The notes beneath the pieces were generated by a model. The model was given only the letters and a program-made list of their open reading frames with translations. It searched no databases and had not been told where the DNA came from. From Steromphala cineraria (lineage: Eukaryota; Mollusca; Gastropoda; Trochida; Trochidae), in NCBI GenBank assembly GCA_916613615.1, contig OU744731.1:62522880-62586879 (forward strand): a DNA stretch of 64,000 nucleotides. Direction: 5' to 3'. Each line of letters begins with the position of its first letter. The first letter of the stretch is position 1. This document shows, piece by piece, positions 9,630 to 22,425 of the stretch. The translations under genes were made by a program, and so were the position numbers.

Positions 9630-12156
9630 GTGCCACCTAGTACGTCTTGCATGGAAGGTCTTATTAAGCCTATGTCTATTAGTACAAACCTCTCTTCTAA
9701 TATAGCCCTTTTATCTCTCTGTAATCTGGAGATCAACTGCACTTGGTTCTTGAGAGTACTCGAGTTCAATGAGTATACTAGCTACACTTATAGGACTAAC
9801 ATACTTTCCTTTTGAGAAAGTACTGAATGAGGATATAAAAGTATTTGACAGAGATCCTTTGTTTTACCTAAATGTATGTAATGTTATTTCTATAGAGGTA
9901 GTGCCAGTATAGTAATACGATAATTTTGCTTCTTTTCTTTTATTTTTATTTGTGATATATATCAATACATATATGTGTTTGATTATCTTATGTTTTAATG
10001 CCTCATGGCTATGAAATTCACAAATATTTTGAGAAGTTGAAAGGATATTTACTTGATCCTGGTTAGAAACACATGTAAATATCGGTATTTTACAAAGAGT
10101 TGGGGTACATAATGATTTTATTGTTTACCTCTACAAAGTAACAATAAACAAACAGAGCACTCAAACACTTAATAACTCGTTGTAACAATGGGAACAATTG
10201 TTCCTACTTCCTGTCAGTCAAGTGTAGAGACAATAAAGCTTTCCTGTTCTATATAGAAAATACATATGATAAGTTTATGAAATAAGAGAGTTGGGTTATA
10301 GTGCATGTGGTTCTTCGACTAAAGGATGAAATCATAAAAGTATGATTGAAAGTATATTAAAAGCCATGTGTTATAAAACAACTTTCATCAGAATTTCCAA
10401 GACCAATGTTGTTGGTCTTTTTATTCTTTACTTGTACAAAGCAATTCCGTATTTTGAAAATAGAAAAATGTAACCCTTTCATGAATAAAAATATGTTCAA
10501 CTCTTTGGAAAATAAATCATAGATATTTGATTAAAACCATTCAAGTAACTTGAATGAGTTAATATGTAGATAATCACTTTTTTGTGAGTAATCTGCTCAA
10601 TTGTATAATACAATATTTTCCAGAGTTATTTTAAATTTGGGGCCGGTATTTTAAAGAAAATTTACGAATCAATCCCCAAAAACGTTCGAAAGAAGTTGAT
10701 CAAGCAGTACTTGGCCGGCGTTGGTCACAGTTTGTTTTCATATTAATTTGTTTAATTCCGATCGATTCATTGCAATATTAACGTGAAAAAGAAGTTGTTG
10801 CCTATTTGTAGTTTACAGAATTTAAGTCTTAAAACATGTAGAGGTTGAGACCTTGACAAAAAAGTGTATTCTTTTTATATCATTAATTTCTTATAAAGTT
10901 TCCAAGAGAGTGAATTTGGACTAATTGGTAATCAAGGTAAAATGAAGCTTTAGATTTGATAAGAAAGGATATTGGAAATGTTTAGGATTAGATGCAAAAT
11001 AAACGTTGACAACTTTGTGGATCTTATATCTAGGTAATAAACCCAAATTTACGTTTTGATAATGAGAATGATAATAGAACCAGCTCCTAAGTTACATAAA
11101 TATTCAAGTGATAGGAAAGTTAATTCAACATGTTTCTTAAAATGTTTAGGTCACTTGCTCAATAATCAAATGGTTTACAGTTATATCCATTGCCACGCCA
11201 GTTATGAATATATGATTAACAGTACAGGAGTAATTATGTGTTCTTATGTCACGTTCACAAACATTTCGCATATGCCACCTAGAAATCAGCACGATTTCAT
11301 GTAGTATCAATATCATTACCTGTTTAAAAATATTTTCTGGCTCAAACCAAATATAGACAGTGTTACAGAAATATTTGTATATACATAAAATAAATATTTG
11401 TGAAGCCCTGTGTTCAGACTTATATATGTTTAGGAGAAAGATTTTGCTAGAATAACATATGTATTTTGTCTAGGAAGATCCTTAAGGTCAGTATAATTAT
11501 ATCTGTTCATAATATTTCAAATTTTTGGTTTTAATACTCTTCCAGCAGTGAAATCATGTCGAACAACAAAACTTCTACTAAAATTTGCCCTTTTTGTTGT
11601 GACTATTTGGTGATCCTCATTGGCTAAATTTAGAACCTTTTGGGAAACCAACAACGAAGTTTCTAATATACCATGCAATAGCCCATGATATAAGGAAAAG
11701 AGCACATGTATTCCTGTGATGCAAGTATGAATCCTTCAAATAAATACTGAATATTCATACTGATTAACACCTTCATATCACCATCTTACGCTATAAAAAT
11801 GTTTTCAATCAGGTAAGCCAGTAAGGACTAAGACGCTTTTAGACAGGGTTAGTTTTTTATAGTAGATTTTAAAGAGAAGAAGTACCAAGAGGTAGTGTTA
11901 TAGAGTTATGTTTATGATTGTACAAAGTATCAGTTTAAACAATTCTGTGAAGGCAGGTTACCATACTAATTTTTATTTAAGAGACTTCAAGAACTGTAAA
12001 TCTATCGCAAAATGCTTCTTTATATCAAATAAACAACATTTAGCAGATCAGCACCACTATCCTTACAAATAATTCCATTGACTTTGTTCATTGAATGGTA
12101 AAGAATCTTTTATGGTGAACATGTCCTATGAGAATTGGTTTATTCTCCCTTCACAG

Positions 12157-12283
12157 GAGTTATAAAAGAACAATAGCTTTGTGCAACCATGCATCAATAC
12201 CATATTGTATACCTGCATGGTTCGCTTCATTGCTGAGATGAATGAGAAATCGTGTTTGTTTAAGCTGCATTCACTAGCTGAAC
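12157..12283 (+). pseudogene. Candidate exon B, unit 1 (frame broken)
   Basis: Follows TTTATTCTCCCTTCACAG and ends before GTTAGT. One internal TAA (codon 3) interrupts a frame otherwise reading QPCINTILYTCMVRFIAEMN followed by EKSCLFKLHSLAE. Confidence 0.15.
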
Positions 12284-14379
12284 GTTAGTCCCCAAGGACA
12301 AATATTACGTTGTGAATGGTCTTTTGCATGTTTGCCTATTTTAACACGTGACCTTTGTTTTATAACTGATGTTTAACATATATATTGATTAAGAGATGTA
12401 GATTGTTTAAACACTGCAATTTGTTATTTGGAATATCTCACTATGAATATTCCTTGTCCTTGTCGAATTCTCCTTATCTGAATAAAAATTAAAGACGACT
12501 TTTTTCAGTTCTAAATAAGATTTGCTATATTTTTCCTCCATCCGGATTATTGGTCGATCCATACAATATTTAAGGTGTATTTCTTTGTCATACGTGTGAG
12601 AAAGTTATAGATTTGAAATATCTATAAATATACACATTCAAACACAGGGTATTTATATTGTGCAACAAGTACGTTAATATATTGATATTAAATTATAATG
12701 TGTATTATGATACAAATACAATCATATCTATTTATTGTATTCAGCTTACAGTAGACAAGCATAACTATCATCAATCTATTCATTCATGCATTTTCCATTG
12801 TTCTAAATCTTAAATGTTATCTCATAATATCAGATTCCTTATCACGATGTGCATCATTATTCATTGGACAGGGTCTTTGTATCAATGAAAATTACATTTT
12901 TTACTCATTCCATTGATCGAATGACCAGTGGTCTGGCGCATGTGCTTGTCAATCTCAAACGAGGACCGAATGACCTGTAGGGTAATCTTTCGTTATCTGG
13001 CATCGCAAGTGACGTTACATCAAGGCTTTGTCTGCATCCAAATTACCGTTGTTGACCAATTTTTCCTCCTCGGTAAATAACATTCAGACATCGAAGATCA
13101 AACACTACAGTCGGAGAAAATCATCAAAACTCATATTGAGGAATAACATCTTCATAGCCGCAGAACAGCTATGCATAATAAGATATAACCATATTACTGA
13201 TCAGTAATCTTGATGGTGTAAGAAAATGATTACATGGTACAATTCTAACTCAAAACGGAAGGGATGCAGCCTAGCCAGAAGTTAGATCAGATGCATAAAT
13301 GTTCATGAATAGCTCTCGCAATTTCTCTTTGGCAGGATCATTTTCGGATGGTTTATAAAGTTATATCATTCGCTTTTGTGAAAATAAACAATGATTATGA
13401 TGATTATGTACAAATGTACATCCATCACTTCGTAACAGAGAGTTAGGATTATATTGATATTCAGAGGTTACACGAAGCCATTGATTACTTTAAACTAATC
13501 TTGTTATCAACGATTACACAATCGAATGTGTCAGAGAAAATTGAACTGTTCCTTAAATTGTTAAATTGACAAAGGTGTTGTATATTATCATGTTTTAACA
13601 AATATTGCAAAAATTGCTTGAAACATTACAAAAGCTGACCATTCATACTATTTTTGCTCTTGCTTAAGTCAATAAATGGTGATTATCATTCATGTAATTC
13701 AATTACAAAGGGATTTCTCATAGCATAGTGTGTTAAACTGAGCTATTCAATGATCATGTTTAATTTAAAAGAATGATTCTGTAGTTATACATACATACTT
13801 TTAAAGAAAAAGTGTATGCATCATAACAATTAATATATTTCTTTTTCAATATATTTGATAACTACAGTAATACTAATATGTTTGCAAACTGAAGACGGCC
13901 TGGCAAGATGCAAAAACAAAGATTGCGGATTTTCTCAAACATATGTAGGCTTTTGAAAAATTACCCGAATAAAGATGTGAAGTGCAGTCCTTTTCATTTT
14001 TGTTGCATTGACAGTTGATCTAAGTGTGTTCCCCGTTTGTCCTGTTCGCCACAACCACTGCATTTGACAACATATATTAAATTTTGTGATGCGCATGTCA
14101 TGTTTTCCCGTACATGAAAAACAACAAAATCGTAATGACCTCCTTATGTATGATATACATAATAACCTTTCAAGAACAATTTTGAGAGGGTTCTATATGA
14201 ATCATATTATTTGTTTCATTTGTTTGCGATTTTACCTTATATAATACTATACATATTATCAATAGGGACATTTTATTTCAAATTGCTCATAACGCAAGTT
14301 GTCGAAACCACTACATAGTGTAACCCTGACGTAATTGTGTGATCTGTACTGTCAAAGCCCAGACGGATCTATGTACACC

Positions 14380-14540
14380 TTTCTTTTCCAATTCCCATTA
14401 CTTTGGCTGGGTACACTGACTGCAATGTTGATAAAGTCCCTCGCCTAAGGACACGAAACAGAATGAGACCCAGGTCACAAATCTTTGGTTTCTTCACCGG
14501 GAATCGAACCCGGGAATTGGTATGAGAGGGTAGCACGATA
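14380..14540 (-). repeat. SINE-like sequence, A-box region deleted (unit 2)
   Basis: Same body as the unit 1 copy, with a perfect B box GGTTCGATTCC on the minus strand at 14500-14510 inside a GGG/CCC stem. The A-box segment present in unit 1 is missing at about 14533-14540. Confidence 0.5.
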
Positions 14541-15944
14541 TTATTGCATAAAAATCAATTCAAAAAGACAATGTCGTCTACATCTTTACAACTTGATAAT
14601 GACACAACCATTTTCATGTACATGACAATTTATCCTCTTATCAGAAGTCTGTTTGAATCAATTACTTAGATTTTGTAGGGTATCAAATAAGTAAAGAACA
14701 TTTATAATGGTTGACAACATTGACAAGCAAACGGCGTCACAGTTTTGAGTCTTTATCGTCCATCACAGTCCCTAATGTAGACTCAAACAGCCAACAAAGG
14801 AAAGCTTTTAGTTCAATAACAAGTGGATTTTCCAGTAATTGCAATGTGCTTTACTGGCCCTCGATTGGCTCTAGTGGAGCGCCTGTGGTGGTACAATAAA
14901 GGTGGTATACCGTGCGAGCTATGTATTTTGTTCTAGGCTAATTGCTGTTACTGGTTCTTAGGTCCCAGAATAAATCAGTTAGATAGAAAAAACTTGGGAA
15001 AGCAATTTCAAGTCAGAAAAACAGTCACTTAAAATGCTCTCAAGTAAAGTAAAGTAAAGTAACTTCTGCGGGACAATTTATGTAAATTACAGGGGATGCA
15101 AATTGTCCGACAAAATTTAATATTTGAAATGCTTAGTGGTAACAATTGTTCTTCTCATGTGTGTAATCATCACTGCCGACAATAACATTTACCTGCATGC
15201 TACCTCTTTTAAAAGCCGGGACCTAGGACAGTCATCAGTTTGCATGTCAATAACTGGTCATAACGCTCCCTTGGAAATTGTTCTTTGCAAACTTTTGTTG
15301 AAGCTGGTTTGTCTTGTAATAAGTGTCAGCTTAATCCAATATCTTTCTGGGCCCTAAGCCAGGTTCTATCCCATCATGACTCTCTTTCCTAGCATAAGCT
15401 TCCCAAGCTTACATGTAATTAGATTAGACATCATTATTCGTTAGACATCATTATTGGTGTCACTGGATATAACCTAGTTATAGTCCAGTAGGCGTAGAGT
15501 TACTGAGTGATTTAGTCATACCTCTTCTTCAGTCTTAAAATATCTTCCCCAGAGCAATGGCAGAAAGTTTGCAGGAAATGATGCAATTATTTCTTCCAAA
15601 GAAAATATATAGACTATAAGGGCTGATTCAATGAGTCTTGTTCCGTTCTGATGATTGGCGTATTGTCAGGTTGTCTGAGAGATGGAATGGACGTCTGTTG
15701 TGCGGGAGGCGTTCTATGGAGCTTGTTGTTTATTTCACTAATATTGATTTCTGATAATTCCTTTTCCCGTCTTCTGTTTGGGGATAAGCTGACCAAAATG
15801 CCAGTGAAGGATTACTTAGAGCAAGTTAAAAGTATACATTTTGATTGTTTGTGGTACCAAAGGTTTCAATTCTGCAGGAATATATTACATCGCACGTCCT
15901 GTGCGACAGTGCATGAACACATCCACTTCTTTCTTGTCCTTCAG

Positions 15945-16072
15945 GTGCAGCACAATGAAATAAACAGTTCAGTCAGAATATAAGAATTATCGAAACGATG
16001 AAATGAAGTTGTTTAACACATTTTGGTCTTCATTTACAAACGTAGTCAAAATAAGTCCCAGCACCATAACAT
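15945..16072 (+). pseudogene. Candidate exon A, unit 2 (frame broken)
   Basis: Acceptor CTTCAG and donor GTAAGT are kept. The frame has a TAA at codon 6 and then reads QSEYKNYRNDEMKLFNTFWS and SFTNVVKISPSTIT. The similarity to the unit 3 frame persists despite nucleotide changes. Confidence 0.2.
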
Positions 16073-18576
16073 GTAAGTAACATTTTATGTGTCATTTATG
16101 AATTAAAACTAACTATTTAACCAGTTAAGTTTCTAATCATATGAAATTTATGTCACTAAAAAAACATTTTTAAAGACTTAAGATAACTCTGGCGCCCTGT
16201 TTCTTTGTAAGCTGATTCTAAAGGGGAGAGCGTGTGCTGGCAAAGTAAGTAAGATCTACATAATGTGATAAAGTAAATAAACCCTCTGTGCAGGTGTAAA
16301 CTTCCCTATCTCGTTCTGCTGTGTAATAAAACACCTTAGGTGCCTACGTTCCTTTTCACTATCAGTTATTTAACACCTCATGTGTTGAGATCTATTGGGC
16401 GAACGTTCTAGTTAATTTGATGTGATACAGTTTTAGCACTTAAATAGCATTAGCACATTGCAGGTGGACCAAAGCTCGAGTTTTATTACCTTTCCAGTGA
16501 AGATCTCAAGTGATAGTTGTCTTGCTACGAGAGCATTACAATTCTGTGTTTCAGGTCTTTACTCAACAAGATAGTTATTGTTCCAATGAACCTGGATACC
16601 AGAACCAAATCACTCAGAGTCCTTGAAAGAAAAAGAACTAATCCTACTCTATCGCACTTAATAACTCGGAAGGAAAACAAGTTCAAATGAATCTATGTTA
16701 TATCGAGTTCATGGCCGCAAATTTATAGAACATGAAGAGAAAACTATAGAAAGAACGTTAGTTGTTATTGATTAAGATCCGGGCATTTTGTTTCATCCTG
16801 CAATCGAGGAAAATGGTAAGAATTATCAGCAAGCAAATTGAAAAATGTGTTCGTGATTGAGTTTAAGACTTGCTGTTTTAAAAGATATTATTTCAGATCA
16901 GATTGACTCTTTAGATTTTATGTTTAAAGTGGCGTACCTGAAATATTTGAGTTCTGGGTGTCTTTTAACTTGTTTCTTAACCCTCTTTCAAAATTATTTT
17001 GAATTCGTTTAAGATGATCTGAATGGTTAATTCATTATTTCAAAGTGGACAATATTTCATTCACTTGTCACATATATTTGTCTGTATTAATTGAGCAATA
17101 TTTACGAATTTTTCTTTTCTACATTAACTTTACATTTGTAAGGGCACTTTATTATCTCATAAAAAAAGCACTACCAAATGCAGGAAAACATTATGACAAT
17201 TTAACACACATGACAAAATATATGTTTTCCAAAATAAATCCAATGACAACATATTAAGCAATAACAAGCAGCTTTCCAAAATGTAAACAAGCTTTCATTT
17301 CTGCTGATTTACTTCCAATTACAAAAACACACAAACACATATATACGCATACACATGCACAGTGTGCAGCCAAGTATGTCTTGCATGTTAGTTGTTATAG
17401 TCCATGAGTACAATTACATGACAACTTTATCAAACAATCACAAAAAGTTGTACATTTGCTTTCAATTCAAATGCAAATTACAAGCAAGCACAATTAAACG
17501 CACACACATACACACACGCACTCGGTGCAACCAAGTACGTCTTGCATTGAAGGTCCTATTAAGCCTATGTCCATTAGTACAAACCTCTCTTCTAATATAG
17601 CGCTATATCTCTCTGTAATCTGGAGATCAACTGCACTTGGTTCTTGAGCGTACTCGAGTCCAATGAGTACACTAGCTACACTTATAGGACTTAGTAAGGA
17701 CTAACATACTTTCTTTTGAGAAAGTACTGAATGAGGATATAGAAGTAGTTGACAGAGATCCTTTGTTTTACCTACATGTATGTAATGTTATTTCTATAGA
17801 GGTAATGACAGTATAGTAATGGGATCAATAGATTCGTTTCACTTATTATTTGTGTTGTACATTTATAAACAAGTTTTGTTTTGTTGTATGTTCATGTCAT
17901 ATGGCAATGAAGTTTACAAATCGATATTTTTGTGTATGAGTTGAAAGTACATTAAGTTGATCAAGCTATCCCTGTTAGAATTCTCTGTAAATATCGGTAT
18001 TTTGCAAATACATAAATGATTTTATTATTTTACCTTTACTTAGTAACAATAAACAAAAAGAGTACTCAAACACTTTAGAAATCGTTATATAAATAGAAAC
18101 AATTGTTCTACTTCCTGTCAGTCAAGCGTAAAAACAACAAAGCTTGCGTGATCAATATAAAGGTTATGATAAGTTTATGAAATGAGAGAATGGGGTTACA
18201 ATGTAGTGCTTTGTTTTTTTTATGAACATAAGTGATGAAATCATAATGGTTAAGTGAAAATATATTAAAAGCACTGTATTGTAAAACAACTTTTATCAGA
18301 ATTTCCAAGACCAATGTTGTGCGTCTTTTTACTTTTTACTTGTACAAACCAATTCAGTATACTGAAAAAGTACTGACTTTCACATTATTCCATAATATTT
18401 GTGCCTCTTTTAAACAGAATGTACATAGAAATTTTAGAAACCATTCTGGTTTCGATAAATATAGGTCAATGTACTAATGTAAACTAAAGTATGTTCGAGG
18501 ATATTTTCCAATTTAAGGAAAATTGCACTTCCATGCATGTCCTATTGAATAATAGAGTTACTCCCCTTTTACTGAT

Positions 18577-18753
18577 CACCTTTAATTCATTTTGTGTAAG
18601 AAAATGGAATCGCATGGCTAAACTTTACATTATATTTTTGATTTATTATTGCTCCTTTTAGTTTAAAGGCATTGTCTTTCAATTGGAACCAACAATTTTC
18701 ATTTTCCTGACATCACCTTATATTCCCAAAAAAACGTGCTACTGCCCCTTTAA
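18577..18753 (+). mobile_element. TTAA-MITE copy 1, 5'-truncated (unit 2)
   Basis: The right half of the element from CACCTTTAATTCAT to CTGCCCCT plus TTAA. Units 3 and 4 have the right flank TTAAAGTTATGAATAC without the element. The left half and about 120 bp of flank are missing, so a deletion followed insertion. Confidence 0.8.
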
Positions 18754-19850
18754 AGTTATGAATACAAGACGTTTATTGATCGTCGCCTCTCGGTGAACAT
18801 TATTGAAGATACTTCAGTAAGCTTGCTTTCTGTTCTATAACCCGGAGATATGTGATTTCAAAATAAACATCAATGTTTACAGATGTATGTGGTGACATTT
18901 CAAATATACCCTTTTATACCTTGACATTCTGGTCATCAGGTGATACTCTGTGTTGACAATGTGGAACACACAGTGGCGAAAGAAACGCGACATTGCTATT
19001 CTCAAAGACATAAACTGTTAGCACCATGGTACAAACACAAGGGCTAGCTTTTGGAGGAATATCAAAAAATTAATAAATTAATAAAACAAACTTTTTGAGT
19101 GGTATTTGTAATTTTTTTTTGTTTAATTGTTATTATGGAATTGTATTTAAAGTTTATTGTATTTATTGTTTATGTTTGATATTAACATTTATTGACAAGT
19201 AAATCTATCATAACCATATTACTGATCAGTAAGCTTGATGATGTAAGACTGCCTGTATAGGAAAAAGAAAATGATTACAATTCTAACTCAAACCGGAAGC
19301 GATGCAGCCTAGCCAGAAGTCTACTTTGGTTAGATCAGATGCATAAATGTTCATGAATAGCTCTGGCATCTCATCGCCATTTCTCTTTGGCAGGATCATT
19401 TTCTGATAGTTTATAAAGTTTTATCATTCGCTTTTGTGAAAATAAACAATGATTATGATGATTATGGTTGAAAAGGACTAATTATTTTTCTCTTAAAATA
19501 GGCAGACTGGTGTTGAAGGCTACCATGTCTTACAAATGTACATCCATCACTTACTAGTAACAGAGAGTTAGGATTATATTGATTTTCAGAGGTTACACGA
19601 AGCCATTGATTACTTTAAACTGATCTTGTTATCAACGATTACACAATCGAATGTGTAAGAGAGAATTGAACTGTTCCTTAAATTGTTAAATTGACAAAGG
19701 TGTTGTATATTATTTCGAACAAATGTTGCAAAAATTGCTTGAAACTTTACAAAAGCTGACGATTCATACTCTTTTGCTCTTGCTTAAGTCAATAAGTGGT
19801 GATAAACATTCATGTAATTCAATTACACATGGATCAATGTACACCCGTTA

Positions 19851-20010
19851 CTTCCAATTCCTAGTACTTTAGTTGGTTATACTGAGTGCAATGTTGATAA
19901 TGTGCCTTGCCTAAGGACACAACATCCAATAAGACCAAGGTCAGAATCTCTTTGGTTTCTTCACCGGGAATCGAACCCGGGAATTGGTATGAGAGGCTAG
20001 CACGTTATTA
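19851..20010 (-). repeat. SINE-like sequence, A-box region deleted (unit 3)
   Basis: Body and B box (19967-19977) as in unit 2, with the same loss of the A-box segment. Shortly downstream, near 20023, the unit joins at CTCAAACAGCC and skips about 220 bp present in units 2 and 4. Confidence 0.5.
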
Positions 20011-20438
20011 TTGCATAAAAATCTCAAACAGCCAACAAAGGAAAGCTTTTAGTTCAATAACGAGTGGATTTTCCAGTAATTTCAATATGCTCTTTACTGG
20101 CACTCGATTGGCTCTTGTGGAGCGCCTTTGGTTGTACAATGAAGGTGGTATACTGTGCGAGCTATGTATATTGTTCTAGGCTAATTGCTGTTACTGGTCC
20201 TTTGGTCTCAGAATAAATCAGTTAGATAGAAGAAACTGGGGAAAGCAATTTCAAGTCAGATAAGCAGTCACTTGAAATGCTCTCAAGTAAATTCTAACTC
20301 TAACATTGCGGTACAATGTATGTAATTACAAGGGATACAAATTGTCCGACAAATTCTGTTTTTTATGTTTGAAATGCTAAGTGGTAACAATCTTTCTTGT
20401 CATCTGTTTATAAACCTCCAGTGACGTCACTCTATAGA

Positions 20439-20596
20439 GGATATCTGTCTTTTCTTGACTAATACCATGTTTATCTCATCGAGTGAGGTAGAAAGGTTAT
20501 ATTTTCACGAGTGGCGCAGCCACGAGTGAAAATATATAACTTTTCTACCTCACGAGATGAGATAAAAATGGTATTTGTCAAGAATTGACGGATATT
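20439..20596. repeat. Long imperfect hairpin A
   Basis: Arms 20439-20515 and 20519-20596 are inverted copies of about 77 bases with a few mismatches and a 3-base loop. Each arm includes CTTGAC, AATACCAT, TTATCTCATC, GTGAGGTAGAAA and TTTTCAC. Confidence 0.85.
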
Positions 20597-21300
20597 CTAT
20601 TTATTATATGATTTTACCATTGTAATTACGTCCGAAAAGGTCATTTTCACGCCGAGCGGCCGCTAGGAACAGCCCGTCACCACAGTAACACTGTGACGTC
20701 ATAAGCCAATTCGCCGCGTGAGACCATTGTTTTATGACGTCAAATTATATCAGTCACCGTTCGCAGTGAAAATATAAGTTATTTTCACTGTAGCTTGATA
20801 GACAGTTTATTTCACTGATAAATCCCAGTATTTCACTGCTCGCCATATAATAAATTGTTCTATTAGGTTCTTCTTTTACCGGATAAACCTCTTTGCCGGG
20901 CATTCTCCAAGAATGCCCAGGGCTTTCTCTAGGAATTTATCGGAAATTTATTTTGATTGGGATTATACACGTTTTGAAATACTTTGTTTCAAAGTCCTTC
21001 TTCGAATATATACCATCACAAAATAACACATTTTTAACAAATCACAAATATAATGTTCGCATGCTTGGTTTCGACCTCTGCATCAGTTGCTTACTAAACT
21101 TGCGCCTTTGACAACTCGGCTATAAAGGCCTATGAGAACAATGATGTATTTTCCACTGTGACAATCAAAGCATGTGCAGGGCGCGGATGTGCTCTCCGTT
21201 TGCTCATTGTGATTCCCTACCAGTAAAAATCAAAGAATCCATGTTTATATTTATTATTGAAATAATTTTGTTACTACGGTTTATCTCGGTTCATTAGTTA

Positions 21301-21439
21301 GATCAAAACCTCGTCCTCGGTGTTGTTTGATAATGTAAGCCCTCAGCCTCGGGAAATTGGGGCGGGCCTGTCGGCCCTTTCCAATTTCCCTCTGCCGCAG
21401 GCTTACATTATCAACGACACCTCTGGCTTGGTTTTGATC
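21301..21439. repeat. Long imperfect hairpin C
   Basis: Arms 21301-21360 and 21381-21439 are inverted copies sharing GATCAAAACC, GGTGT, TTGATAATGTAAGCC and GGGAAATTGG around a 20-base GC-rich loop. Confidence 0.85.
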
Positions 21440-22297
21440 CTACACGTAATAATCACTGCCACAGGCCCGACAATAAGATTTATCTGCAAGCTACCTCTGT
21501 CAACACCCAGGTCCTAGGGTGATAATGTTATGCCCTGTCTCACAGCCATCAGTTTGCATGCCAATAACTGGTCATAACGCTCCCTAGGAGACTGTTCTTT
21601 GCAAACTTTTGTTGAAGCTGGTTTGTCTTGTAATAAGTGTCAGTTTAATCCAATATCTTTCTGGACCCAAGCCAGGTTCTATCCAATCATGACTCTTTTT
21701 CCTAGCATAAGATTCCCCAGTTTACATGTTATCCGATTGGGACCTTAAATGGGGCTTTAATTGAAAATCAATATGCAAAGAAGGCTGAAGCGGGGCATCT
21801 TCGTTAGACATCATTATTGGTGTCACTGGATATAACCTAGTTATAGTCCAGTAGGCGTAGAGTAACTTAGTGATTCAGTCATACCTCTTCTTCAGTCATA
21901 TAATATCTTCCCCAGATCAATGGCAGCAAGTTTGCAGGAAATGATGCAATTATTTCTTCCAAAGAAAATATATAGACTATAAGGGCTGATTCAATGAGTC
22001 TCGTTCCGTTCTGATGATTGGCGTATTGTCCGGTTGTCTGAGAGATGGAATGGACGTCTGTTGTGCCGGAGGCGTTCTATGGAGCTTGTTGTTAATTTCA
22101 CTAATATAGATTTCTGATAATTCCTTTTCCCGTCTTCTGCTTGGGGATAAGCTGACCAAAATGCCAGTAAAGGATTACTTAGAGCAAGTTTAAAGTATAC
22201 ATTTTGGTTGTTTGTGGTATCAAAGGTTACAGTTCTGCAGGAATATACGTCCAGTGCGACAGTGCATGAACACAAATACTTCTTTCCTGTCCTTCAG

Positions 22298-22425
22298 GTG
22301 CAGCACAATGGAATTAACATTTCAGTCAGATTATAAGAATTATCGAAACGATGCGAGGGAGTTGTTTATTACATCTTGGTCTTCATTTACAAACGTGGTC
22401 AAAAAAAGTCCCAGCACCATAACAT
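22298..22425 (+). other. Candidate exon A, unit 3 (open frame)
   Basis: A 128-nt block is bounded by TTTCCTGTCCTTCAG and by a GTAAGTAA donor. It is fully open in one frame: CSTMELTFQSDYKNYRNDAR, ELFITSWSSFTNVVKKSPST, IT. The frame hits TAA just beyond the donor, as expected for an exon edge. The invariant Trp in a predicted helix is reminiscent of a globin A helix, but the match is far too short to claim. Product unknown. No partner exon in a compatible phase was found, so this is only a candidate. Confidence 0.25.

Larger units (their letters stand above)
5430..14013 (+). repeat. Tandem segmental repeat, unit 1
   Basis: First and longest of four diverged direct copies. Shared anchors in the same order include a TATAATACTATA-containing start (about 5494), a SINE-like block, ATGGCAGAAAGTTT (6925), TGCCTACGTTCCTTTTCACT (8222), a CA-rich block (9400-9630) and TTCCAAGACCAATGTTG (about 10396). 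It retains about 500 bp (around 7500-8040) that only unit 4 shares, and a 3' segment (12700-13870) also kept in units 2 and 4 but lost in unit 3. It lacks the MITE insertions seen in units 3 and 4, so it provides empty sites. Boundaries are approximate. Confidence 0.8.
14014..19828 (+). repeat. Tandem segmental repeat, unit 2
   Basis: Direct copy beginning at TTGATCTAAGTGTGTTCCCC (14014), with the shared anchors at 15557 (ATGGCAG) and 16341 (TGCCTACG). Relative to unit 1 it lacks about 500 bp after 16130 and a segment around 18760-19200 that includes candidate exon B. The latter loss goes with a truncated MITE ending at 18753 and an AT-rich stretch at 19050-19170. Confidence 0.8.
20411..21446. 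mobile_element. 1036-bp double-hairpin insertion with TA flanks (unit 3)
   Basis: Comparison with unit 1 (CATCTGTTTAATAATCACTG at about 6427) shows an insertion whose only shared overlap is TA, consistent with a TA target duplication. It is GC-richer than its surroundings. It has a long hairpin near each end (20439-20596 and 21301-21439) and three TGACGTCA palindromes (about 20423, 20694 and 20736). The outermost bases are not inverted repeats of each other, so it is not a plain Tc1/mariner MITE. No transposase-like frame is visible. Confidence 0.7.

Noticed and set aside
14490..14520. Possible functional tRNA gene on the minus strand
   Set aside because: A good B box and T-stem are present, but no acceptor stem, anticodon arm or A box can be built. 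It fits a SINE-like relic.
15614..15796. 60-codon minus-strand frame seen in units 1, 2 and 3
   Set aside because: It is conserved only as far as the DNA is, because of tandem duplication. It has low complexity and competes with overlapping frames.
17355..17600. 81-codon frame nearly identical at 31105-31350
   Set aside because: The identity reflects recent exchange between units 2 and 4, and the sequence is CA-rich repeat.
22298..22425. Firm assignment of exon A as a globin exon
   Set aside because: Only a Trp in a helix and general spacing support it. No distal or proximal His exon was found.
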